12,160 nt of DNA from Chitinophagaceae bacterium (GTDB taxonomy: Bacteria > Bacteroidota > Bacteroidia > Chitinophagales > Chitinophagaceae), in contig JANYEU010000218.1 in the NCBI GenBank assembly GCA_025362915.1, positions 1 to 12,160 of the forward strand, written 5' to 3'. Below, piece after piece: positions 1 to 6,126 of this stretch. A model generated the notes under the pieces. The model was not told where the DNA came from. It did no database searches and saw nothing but the letters and a program-made list of their open reading frames with translations. The translations under genes were made by a program, and so were the position numbers. Position 1 is the first letter of the stretch, and every line of letters starts with the position of its first letter.

Positions 1-1425
1 TTGTTTGCTAAAGTTGAAATCGGTTAGTGCAGTACCAAAAGGAAGGTTAGCACCGTTGAAACTCCATTTTGCCTGAAAGCCATTCTTGGTAACCTCTCTG
101 TAGCTAGGCAAACTGTTTCCATCAAACTTAGGGTCTGCCCAAGATGATTTGATACTGAAATTACTATTGGCACTCAGCGGAACAAAATGCAATTGTTCGC
201 TGCCCTTTAGTTTAAGGTGCATATCAAAGTATAGTGGCTTGTTGAAGTCTTCTTTTGTAAGGGGAATACTGGCAGAAAGGCCGATAGAAGTGAGTTGTTT
301 GGTGCGAGGATCATCTTTATTGTCACCATCGGGATTGGTACTTTTTAGGACGATGGTTTCTACCTGATTGGTGGGCAACCCTGGCACAAGATCGTACTTT
401 GTTCCATTAAAATTTATGCTCATTTTCTCTTCAATCCCTTTAAAATCGGAAATCCCGTAGCAAATTTTCGCCTCGCTGAGTTGAAGGGTATTAATATCAA
501 TATCCTTGGGCAAGGTAATCTTGAAGTTGCCAGAAGTATTGAGGTCGCTTCTATAAAGCAGTACCTTATAAATGGATCTGAGGCGCACTTCGGGTTCAAT
601 ATTACCATCCACGTTTAAGTTTTCTGGCAACAGATACAAATCTTTTGTAATGGAAACGCTTTTCTTGGTGGTGTCTTTCTCTGTCACATGATACGGAATG
701 TAGATGTAAGGCCCAGAAAGCATTTGCGGGCTGGACCATCCGCTGGTAACCTCATCCACCACTTCATCTTGCCTTTTTTCTCGTTCCTTCACTAGCTGAC
801 TAACGAAGGCCGTGGGTATCAGCATACCCAATATCATCCCTGCTGTGATTAGTCCTTTAATGAGGGTTTTGCTGGATGAAAAATTACTGGTTTGGTTAAG
901 AATTTCTTGGGCAGATTCTCTTACCACTGTGTTTCTGTCTGAGGAAGCATTTAAGTCCTCGTCGTTGTGAAATTGATTGTGTTCCATGATTGTGTCATTT
1001 TTTGTTGTTAAGAAATACTTGTTTATTTGTTTATATGAGAGTGCTATAGCAATGAGTGAGGGGATAAATAAAGCAAGGGTGGCGTAAGCGACGGCTGGAA
1101 GTCTCTCGGTTAAATTACTGGTAGCCAGAAGAGAAAATAAAACCCCATAAATAAGTGTAGATAGAAAGCATGTGAGGATAAGGCAGTAGTATTTGGGTTT
1201 AATTGAAGTCTCTAAATAATTTATAATAGGTACTGTGATATATAAAACCCAATAGAATGGCAAACTCCCAATAATTGATACGGTGAGAATAATTGGGGAA
1301 CTGGATATGCATTGAAATTCTCGTTCTATGATAGAAACTATTATTATTCCCACTACAAATACAACATTTGTAAGAAACCAAATTCTCTGTGCTATTTGCG
1401 ATGATGTAATATTTTTCTTTTTCAT
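1..1425 (-). CDS. creD: CreD-family inner-membrane protein with four-helix N-terminal extension (3' end outside window)
   Basis: The frame is open without a stop from 1449 down to base 1; the first ATG is at 1425, giving 475 visible residues. Residues 147-475 are recognisable as CreD (cell envelope integrity / colicin tolerance family): a cytoplasmic linker, a membrane helix at about 188-210 (GMILGMLIPTAFVSQLVKER), then the family's 'SGPYIYIPY' strand and a periplasmic region with 'GLSASIPL' and 'LKGSEQLHFVPL'. The C-terminal multi-helix part, expected from the usual 440-460 residue length, is off the window. Residues 1-146 are not part of ordinary CreD. They hold four hydrophobic helices (about 14-33, 45-68, 80-101, 110-130), so both ends would be cytoplasmic, which fits entry into CreD's first helix. 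An internal ATG at 987 would give standard CreD, but no stop separates the parts. A palindrome 7 bp before 1425 favours the long start. CreD's biochemical role is unknown. Confidence 0.8.
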   Translation of the reverse strand, partial: MKKKNITSSQIAQRIWFLTNVVFVVGIIIVSIIEREFQCISSSPIILTVSIIGSLPFYWVLYITVPIINYLETSIKPKYYCLILTCFLSTLIYGVLFSLLATSNLTERLPAVAYATLALFIPSLIAIALSYKQINKYFLTTKNDTIMEHNQFHNDEDLNASSDRNTVVRESAQEILNQTSNFSSSKTLIKGLITAGMILGMLIPTAFVSQLVKEREKRQDEVVDEVTSGWSSPQMLSGPYIYIPYHVTEKDTTKKSVSITKDLYLLPENLNVDGNIEPEVRLRSIYKVLLYRSDLNTSGNFKITLPKDIDINTLQLSEAKICYGISDFKGIEEKMSINFNGTKYDLVPGLPTNQVETIVLKSTNPDGDNKDDPRTKQLTSIGLSASIPLTKEDFNKPLYFDMHLKLKGSEQLHFVPLSANSNFSIKSSWADPKFDGNSLPSYREVTKNGFQAKWSFNGANLPFGTALTDFNFSKQ

Positions 1426-1432
1426 TAAAAGT

Positions 1433-1449
1433 ACTTTGAAATTCAAAGT
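1433..1449 (-). promoter_or_regulatory. Perfect 17-bp palindrome before the creD fusion gene (putative operator)
   Basis: On the minus strand this reads ACTTTGAATTTCAAAGT, two perfect 8-bp half-sites around one central base. It lies 7 bp before the ATG at 1425, in the 40-bp gap after the winged-helix gene. A near-identical site lies at 2498-2514 at the same distance from the first gene of the cluster. The repeated sequence and position suggest binding by a dimeric regulator, most simply the HTH_34 protein encoded between them; that link is inference. AAACTTTG at its left edge resembles a -7 box, but no TTTG sits at the right distance for a -33. Confidence 0.65.
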
Positions 1450-1465
1450 TTAAGTACAAAAAAAA

Positions 1466-1780
1466 TTATTTCGTTCCTTTAATCATTTTTTCTAGGGCAG
1501 CCAAGTGCTGCTTAAAAGCTAGAAAGCCCGCTTCGGTTGCCTTATAGGTTGTATTGGTTTTCCGCCCAATAAACCCCTTTTGCACCTGTATATAACCACT
1601 CTCCTCCAGCCCCTTTATATGACTGGCGAGGTTGCCATCGGTAATCTGTAAAAGCTCCTTCAGGTCATTAAAGTTAATCTCCTCATTCACCATCAGGGCA
1701 CTCATGATGCCAAGGCGTATGCGGTTATCGAAAACCTTATTTAAATGCAGAATGGGATTCATCGCTACTTTGTAAAACAT
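1466..1780 (-). CDS. Winged-helix transcriptional regulator (HTH_34 type)
   Basis: This 104-residue protein is a single winged-helix DNA-binding domain of the MarR/ArsR-like HTH_34 group common in Bacteroidota. Typical features are 'LNKVFDNRIRLGIMSALM' at 13-30, the recognition helix region 'TDGNLASHIKGLEESGYI' at 47-64, and the wing 'KGFIGRKTNTTYKAT' at 68-82, followed by a short C-terminal helix suited to dimerisation. No ligand or metal-binding domain is visible. An ATG at 1762 (MNPILHL) is a good alternative start because the conserved part begins there. It lies 48 bp after the upstream membrane protein gene and 40 bp before the CreD fusion, so the three are probably co-transcribed. Two palindromes flank its position in the cluster, suggesting that it controls its own operon. 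I infer repression because one site overlaps a promoter. Confidence 0.88.
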   Translation of the reverse strand: MFYKVAMNPILHLNKVFDNRIRLGIMSALMVNEEINFNDLKELLQITDGNLASHIKGLEESGYIQVQKGFIGRKTNTTYKATEAGFLAFKQHLAALEKMIKGTK

Positions 1781-1828
1781 TAAAAACTAAATACTTACCA
1801 TACAATCCATAAACATAAGTGGCCTGTA

Positions 1829-2491
1829 TTATTGCCGCTCGTATTTCAACCACATCATCACACCATAAACAATGTGCAGGATGCCAAAACCGAGTGTCCA
1901 GAATAACAGACCACTTCCTATGAAGAACAGGTTAATGATGCCCAATAACAATTGGGAGTAACCCAGATACCGTACTTCCACCAATGTATATTTAGAGGCA
2001 TTGACCAACGCCAGACCATAAAAAAGAAGGCATCCCGGAGCAACCAATCCTACCCCACCCAACAACATTAGCTTTAGTAAAAAAAGACCTCCCACCAATA
2101 AGGGAATGGCTATATTGATAAACAACCGCTTGGAGGTAGTACCCCAAAGGGAAACATGGGTACGCTTACTCCTGATAAACGTAAAAATAAAAGAGGAAAC
2201 CAAGGCTGCCATAAAAGTGAGGATGGCAATTTGGACAAGCCTGTTGCCAAGCAAACTATTCAGCAATGAAGTATCAAGTGTAACAGTGGCATCATCAGCA
2301 GGATTGAGGTTTTGTAAAACACGGGCATGGGTATTCATCAATTCATTATTGGCAAAATAAGCCCCCACCAAAGCGCAAGTGCCTGCCGCTATACCACTTA
2401 AGCCGCTCAAACTGATAAACCGGCTACTGCGCTCCATCATCTGTTTTATGTGCTGGAGTTCTTCTTGCTGTTTTAAATCTGCATTGTTCAT
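1829..2491 (-). CDS. Six-helix integral membrane protein of unknown function (CreD cluster)
   Basis: The 220-residue protein starts with a charged, probably helical cytoplasmic segment (residues 1-22, 'LQHIKQMMERSSRFISLSG') and has about six hydrophobic helices: roughly 25-47, 86-107, 123-144, 147-165, 175-192 and 194-214. A polar loop of about 35 residues joins the first two. I see no catalytic motif and do not recognise a named function. Proteins with this 'IKxMMExSSRFISLSG' opening often precede an HTH_34 regulator in Bacteroidota, as here; that is from memory of the families, not from a search. It is the first gene of the minus-strand cluster. Its ATG lies 6 bp after a palindromic operator-like site and about 10 nt after the predicted transcription start. 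Its job is probably linked to the envelope function of the CreD protein two genes on. Confidence 0.85.
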   Translation of the reverse strand: MNNADLKQQEELQHIKQMMERSSRFISLSGLSGIAAGTCALVGAYFANNELMNTHARVLQNLNPADDATVTLDTSLLNSLLGNRLVQIAILTFMAALVSSFIFTFIRSKRTHVSLWGTTSKRLFINIAIPLLVGGLFLLKLMLLGGVGLVAPGCLLFYGLALVNASKYTLVEVRYLGYSQLLLGIINLFFIGSGLLFWTLGFGILHIVYGVMMWLKYERQ

Positions 2492-2497
2492 AAAAGC

Positions 2498-2514
2498 ACT
2501 TTGAAATACAAAGT
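2498..2514 (-). promoter_or_regulatory. 17-bp near-palindrome before the membrane protein gene (putative operator)
   Basis: The minus strand reads ACTTTGTATTTCAAAGT, differing at one base from the perfect palindrome at 1433-1449, and sits 6 bp before the ATG at 2491. It overlaps the proposed -7 box (2509-2516) and the predicted start of transcription, so a bound dimer would block initiation. The downstream flank is also shared: CTTTT follows after one base in both copies. Confidence 0.65.
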
Positions 2515-2540
2515 AAATAGGTTTTATTCAATCAAACAAA
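2509..2540 (-). promoter_or_regulatory. Putative Bacteroidota promoter of the membrane protein/regulator/creD cluster
   Basis: On the minus strand a TTTG (2540-2537) is followed after 20 bp by TTACTTTG (2516-2509), which matches the TAnnTTTG -7 consensus at 7 of 8 positions. Transcription would start near 2502, giving a leader of only about 10 nt. The -7 box lies inside the palindromic site. The first T of a second TTTG at 2536-2533 gives a shorter spacing of 16 bp, which fits less well. Confidence 0.45.
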
Positions 2541-2574
2541 AAAATTTTTCGAAAACTTTACTTTTTTATCCTTT

Positions 2575-2860
2575 TTAACTAAAAGAAGTTACGCAGTTTT
2601 ATTCCCAAATATCCATGTTTCCCTATTAAGGAGTAAAAATTCAACACATAGGCACATTAGGCGCATAGAAAAAGAAAAATAAGGAAAGAGACGTTGCACT
2701 TTCAGGTCACATAGACTCGAGTATAAAAAAGTGAAACTTTTTCACTATGCGTTCTTTTCTTTTTTTTTCTATAAACCAGCAAACTATGTCCCTTATGTGC
2801 CTATGTGTTGAATTTTGTTAAATGTGAATAGAACTGCGTAACATCAGTTAACTAAAAGAA
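2575..2860. repeat. MITE-like palindromic element with 13-bp flanking direct repeats
   Basis: Two nested inverted repeats are visible. Outer arms 2588-2604 and 2826-2842 match at 16 of 17 positions (GTTACGCAG inward). Inner arms 2636-2657 and 2795-2816 are 22-bp perfect complements containing 'CACATAGGCACAT'. A small hairpin (AGTGAAA-CTT-TTTCACT, 2730-2746) sits near the centre. The 13-bp sequence TTAACTAAAAGAA occurs directly before the left arm (2575-2587) and 5 bp after the right arm (2848-2860), as expected for a target-site duplication. No transposase or meaningful ORF lies inside, so this would be a non-autonomous element or a folded intergenic repeat. It fills most of the gap between the divergent creD cluster and the peptidase gene. 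The mobile origin is inference. Confidence 0.6.
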
Positions 2861-3129
2861 AAGGATTGATTGTTTATTAAAATAAATAAGTGTCAATAGA
2901 TTATAAGCTAGAAAAGCTTTGTAAATAGGCAGTTATAAGTAAGAAATCGCATCACTTAGATGACTTGCTTAAATTAACAGACCACTCTAATAGAAAGCAG
3001 CAAATCAACCATTCAATCTGATAAGAATTAATAACTACATATCTCACCACTTACCCAATAACCTACCTCGCCTGTTCATCCCTTTAATTGTTTATTAAAA
3101 GTGAAATATTTTACCACTCAAACATTTTT
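2861..3129. other. Gene-free AT-rich spacer
   Basis: I see no credible ORF, RNA gene or terminator here. A 14-bp direct repeat (ATTGTTTATTAAAA) occurs at 2869-2882 and 3087-3100, but in DNA this AT-rich it may be chance. The stretch leads into the peptidase promoter. Confidence 0.5.
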
Positions 3130-3160
3130 TTTGTTTCGAAGGGGTTAGCATCTATTTTCG
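3130..3160 (+). promoter_or_regulatory. Putative Bacteroidota promoter of the M1 peptidase gene
   Basis: TTTG at 3130-3133 is followed after exactly 19 bp by TATTTTCG at 3153-3160, a 7 of 8 match to the TAnnTTTG -7 box. Spacing agrees with the known -33/-7 architecture. Transcription would begin near 3167, about 15 nt before the ATG at 3182. Confidence 0.55.
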
Positions 3161-3181
3161 AGACTTATTAAATAGAACGCA

Positions 3182-3889
3182 ATGTATTCGCTTAAAAAAA
3201 TGCAGTTTTTATTGCTTTGTGCAACCCTACTTGTTACAGCCGTCATGGCTCAACAACCAAAGTACGACCAGCACAAGGTATTCGACCCAATATTCTACAC
3301 TACAAATGGCAATGAATACCGTACGGCTGGTGGCGAACCGGGCTTTAAATACTGGCAAAACAAGGCCGATTACAAAATAGCCGTATCATTGGATACCGCC
3401 ATCCATAAGGTAACAGGCTCCGTAACTATTACCTACACCAACAACAGTCCGGATAGATTGCCATTTTTATGGTTGCAATTAGACCAAAATATTTATAAGG
3501 AAGATTCTCGTGCAGAAGCCACCAGTACCATCAATGGAGGCAGGTGGGCAAACAAGGCATTTACCAAAGGTGATGAGATAAAATCTGTTACGGTTATTCA
3601 AAACGGAAAATCGGAAAAAGCTGATTACCTCATCAATGATACGCGCCTACAGCTAAAACTGAAAGATACCCTGAATGCCGCTGGTGCAAAACTGACGATT
3701 AAGATAGCATACTCCTTTATATTGCCAGAATATGGTACGGATAGGTGCGGGAGACTGAACTCGCTAAATGGTTGGATATATGAAGTGGCGCAGTGGTACC
3801 CAAGAATGGAAGTGTATGATGATATTCTTGGCTGGAACACCCTCCCTACCAAGGTGCAGGAGAGTTTTATCTGGAATATGGTGATATAG
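3182..3889 (+). CDS. M1 peptidase, N-terminal fragment as read
   Basis: These 235 codons give the signal peptide (KKMQFLLLCATLLVTAVMA) and the N-terminal beta domain, including 'VTGSVTITYTNNSP' and 'GWIYEVAQWYPRMEVYDDILGWNT'. Residues after about 222 (TKVQESFIWNMVI) are out of frame and meaningless. No zinc-binding residues are present, so this piece alone cannot be a peptidase. The start at 3182 sits about 15 nt after a predicted transcription start; a second ATG at 3200 would shorten the signal peptide's charged N-region. Confidence 0.7.
   Translation: MYSLKKMQFLLLCATLLVTAVMAQQPKYDQHKVFDPIFYTTNGNEYRTAGGEPGFKYWQNKADYKIAVSLDTAIHKVTGSVTITYTNNSPDRLPFLWLQLDQNIYKEDSRAEATSTINGGRWANKAFTKGDEIKSVTVIQNGKSEKADYLINDTRLQLKLKDTLNAAGAKLTIKIAYSFILPEYGTDRCGRLNSLNGWIYEVAQWYPRMEVYDDILGWNTLPTKVQESFIWNMVI
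3842..3850 (+). other. Frameshift site in the M1 peptidase gene
   Basis: CTCCCTACC here reads Leu-Pro-Thr in the upstream frame. The family sequence requires Leu-Pro-Tyr, which needs one extra base (CTCCC + TAC) in the run of three C. A -1 slip of the ribosome on CCT would give the same protein, but there is no canonical XXXYYYZ heptamer. Confidence 0.75.
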
Positions 3890-3915
3890 ATTATAGCATA
3901 ACCGCCCCGGCAGAC

Positions 3916-5775
3916 ATGGTGGTGGTTGGTTCTGGCGAATTGATGAATCCTACGGAAGTACTTACCCCGAATGTAATGGCCAGATTGGCGAAAGCTAAAA
4001 ACAGTGATACCACTATAACAATCAAGGGTGAAAAAGAAATATCAGATACCGCTTTCTACCCTAGAAAGCCGACCCTGACCTGGCATTTTCTCTGCAAGAA
4101 CACAAGAGATGTGGCATGGGCAGCATCGAAGGCATTTATATGGGATGCTGCACGTATCAATCTGCCAAGTGGCAAGAAGGCATTGGCACAATCTGTTTAT
4201 CCATTTGAAAGTAAGGCCAATGATGCTTGGGGAAGGAGTACAGAATATGTGAAGAATGCGATAGAATTATATTCTGATGAATGGTTTGAATATACTTATC
4301 CTGTTGCCACGAACGTATCTGGTGTAGTAAATGGAATGGAATATCCGGGTATTGTTTTCTGTGGTCATACTGCCAAGACAAGTGAGCTTTGGGGCGTAAC
4401 CAACCATGAATTTGGACACAACTGGTTTCCGATGATTGTAGGTAGCAACGAGAGAAAATATGCGTGGATGGATGAAGGGTTTAATACTTTTATCAATACC
4501 GTAGATACCAAGGTATTTAACAAGGGAGAGTACTTTGATAAAGAGGATGCACAAGGGAAAGCAAAGAATATGTTTGGCGATAATATGGATGCCATCATGA
4601 ATATTCCTGAAGTGATACAGTCTGGCAATCTGGGCAATGCGGCTTATGATAAACCAAGTGTGGGATTAACCATCTTACGTGAACATATCTTGGGAAAAGA
4701 GCGGTTTGACTATGCTTTCAGGACTTACATAAAACGTTGGGCATTTAAACATCCTACCCCGTGGGACTTTTTTCATACCATGGAAAACGTTTCGGGCGAG
4801 GATTTAAGTTGGTTCTTTAGAGAATGGTTCTTTACCAACTGGAAGCTTGACCAAGGTGTTAAGACAGTTAAATATATAGAGGATGACGAAGCAAAGGGCG
4901 TACTGATAACCATAGAAAACCTGGAAGAAATGGCAATGCCCGTGGTACTTGCAATCAAACAGGCCAATGGCATGAAAGACACCATACAACTGCCTGCTGA
5001 AATATGGCAACGGGGCAACACCTGGACTTTCCGGTATAAATCTACCAGTAAGATTACCAGCATAACCATTGATCCTAACCATGACTTTCCAGATATTAAT
5101 ACCAATAATAATGTATGGGCAGGAAACATACGGCCTGTGACCAAGGGGACAACACCTAAAATGATTATAGATAAATACCTCACTGCAATAGGCGGCGTGG
5201 ATAAGCTAAAGAAAGTAACTGATTTCTATGAAACCGCTTCGGGCAGCATACAAGGAATTGATGTGTTCCTGACCTTAAAACAAAAAGCACCCAACGATTA
5301 TTACTACGAAATAAATGTCCCTTCCATGGGTATGGCACTGCTGAAGGTGGTTGCCAACAAAGACAGTGTATCTATACTCCAGAATGGGCAAACCATTATA
5401 TTGCCCGACGAAAAAAAGGCTGAATTAAAAGCTAGGTCAAACATATTTGATGAACTTAACCTAAAAACATCCGATTTACAACTAGATCCAACCTTGGTAA
5501 CTATTGGTGAATCCTTAGCCTATCTGATAATAGAAAATAAAGGCGACGGCTATAATGTAAAAAGATATTATGACGAAATAACCGGACTAAAAGTAAGGGA
5601 AGCGACGGAAAGAGATGGCACTACAATAACCAACGATTACAGTGACTACCGTGAATTGCCCAACGGCATTAAAATACCCTATGCTAAAAAGGGAGACTTG
5701 GGAACTTATCAGATAGAATTTAAAGTGAAGGAAGCAAAAGCAAACAGCAACCTGAAAGAAACTGATTTTAGATAA
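3916..5775 (+). CDS. M1 peptidase, catalytic and LolA-like C-terminal fragment as read
   Basis: The frame is meaningful from 3847, before the first ATG at 3916: 'YQGAGEFYLEYGDIDYSIT' precedes it. The 619 residues from 3916 include GMEYP (140-144), HEFGH (164-168), Glu187 and Tyr244, the full M1 active site. From about residue 409 a separate domain begins with 'MIIDKYLTAIGGVDKLKKV' and continues with beta-strand-rich sequence to 'KETDFR'. It resembles the LolA/outer-membrane lipoprotein-sorting-like fold often attached to Bacteroidota proteases. Translated alone from 3916, it would lack a signal peptide and stay in the cytoplasm. Confidence 0.75.
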   Translation: MVVVGSGELMNPTEVLTPNVMARLAKAKNSDTTITIKGEKEISDTAFYPRKPTLTWHFLCKNTRDVAWAASKAFIWDAARINLPSGKKALAQSVYPFESKANDAWGRSTEYVKNAIELYSDEWFEYTYPVATNVSGVVNGMEYPGIVFCGHTAKTSELWGVTNHEFGHNWFPMIVGSNERKYAWMDEGFNTFINTVDTKVFNKGEYFDKEDAQGKAKNMFGDNMDAIMNIPEVIQSGNLGNAAYDKPSVGLTILREHILGKERFDYAFRTYIKRWAFKHPTPWDFFHTMENVSGEDLSWFFREWFFTNWKLDQGVKTVKYIEDDEAKGVLITIENLEEMAMPVVLAIKQANGMKDTIQLPAEIWQRGNTWTFRYKSTSKITSITIDPNHDFPDINTNNNVWAGNIRPVTKGTTPKMIIDKYLTAIGGVDKLKKVTDFYETASGSIQGIDVFLTLKQKAPNDYYYEINVPSMGMALLKVVANKDSVSILQNGQTIILPDEKKAELKARSNIFDELNLKTSDLQLDPTLVTIGESLAYLIIENKGDGYNVKRYYDEITGLKVREATERDGTTITNDYSDYRELPNGIKIPYAKKGDLGTYQIEFKVKEAKANSNLKETDFR

Positions 5776-6112
5776 GAAATCTTGTTTTACATCTAAAATG
5801 TCATGCACCTTTATGGAGGTGAGCGATACCTGCCACTTCAATTATTCAACACAGCTAGGCAATTGGTTATATAATTCACATAGAGTCTTACTGGGGAGAT
5901 AATTAAAATATCGAAAAATGAAGAGGAATAATTAATATGAACGCTTATTCTAAAATGAACCTTGACGATTTGCGAAACAATGGCAAGAGTTGTAACGTAT
6001 CTAAATACCAATAATGGCTCTACACATACCACTGGAGACGCATCATATAAATGCTTATGAATAGAATATTTCATTAAATCCATTGCTTAATCAATCAAAA
6101 AACATCCCTGCC
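5776..6112 (+). other. Gene-free spacer between the peptidase and gltX
   Basis: No supported gene is seen. A 9-bp inverted repeat (ATTTTAGAT at 5765-5773, ATCTAAAAT at 5791-5799) spans the peptidase stop codon, and a 5-bp hairpin CACCT/AGGTG follows near 5805-5821. Neither has a T tract, so termination here is only possible. A 25-codon ORF at 5937-6014 has an AGAGGA sequence 8 bp upstream, but it resembles nothing I know. Confidence 0.4.
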
Positions 6113-6120
6113 TATATTTG
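6113..6120 (+). promoter_or_regulatory. -7 promoter box of gltX
   Basis: TATATTTG is a perfect TAnnTTTG match and ends 6 bp before the ATG at 6127. Initiation at the usual distance of about 6-7 bp would start the mRNA at or beside the start codon. No TTTG is seen 19-21 bp upstream. Confidence 0.55.
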
Positions 6121-6126
6121 CGGACT

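Larger units (their letters stand above)
3182..5775 (+). pseudogene. Secreted M1-family zinc aminopeptidase, broken by a one-base frameshift
   Basis: The two ORFs at 3182-3889 and 3916-5775 join into one protein of about 864 residues if one base is restored near 3845. It then reads '...GWNTLPYQGAGEFYLEYG...', as M1 peptidases of this group do. Order of parts: signal peptide (residues 1-24, cut after VMA), beta-rich N-terminal domain, exopeptidase motif GMEYP (about 385-389), zinc site HEFGH (409-413), third zinc ligand Glu432 exactly 18 residues later (WMDEGFNTF), catalytic Tyr about 489 (AYDKPS), helical domain to about 650, and a C-terminal domain of about 205 residues. All catalytic residues are intact, so the only visible lesion is the frameshift. 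It could be a real mutation, a sequencing error in a C run, or, less likely, recoding. If read through, the product would be exported and cleave N-terminal residues from peptides in the periplasm or at the surface. Confidence 0.75.

Noticed and set aside
2869..3100. 14-bp direct repeat ATTGTTTATTAAAA at 2869 and 3087
   Set aside because: Chance is likely in AT-rich spacer DNA, and there is no third copy or associated gene.
3842..3850. Programmed ribosomal frameshift in the M1 peptidase
   Set aside because: There is no slippery heptamer and no obvious downstream pseudoknot, and M1 peptidases are not known to use recoding. An indel is simpler.
4773..5183. 136-residue hydrophobic open frame on the minus strand
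   Set aside because: It is antisense to the M1 peptidase coding sequence, whose conserved protein explains this DNA.
5937..6014. 25-codon ORF (MNAYSKMNLDDLRNNGKSC...) with an AGAGGA 8 bp upstream
   Set aside because: It is too short, resembles no known family, and Shine-Dalgarno sites carry little weight in this lineage. Codon bias cannot be judged at this length.
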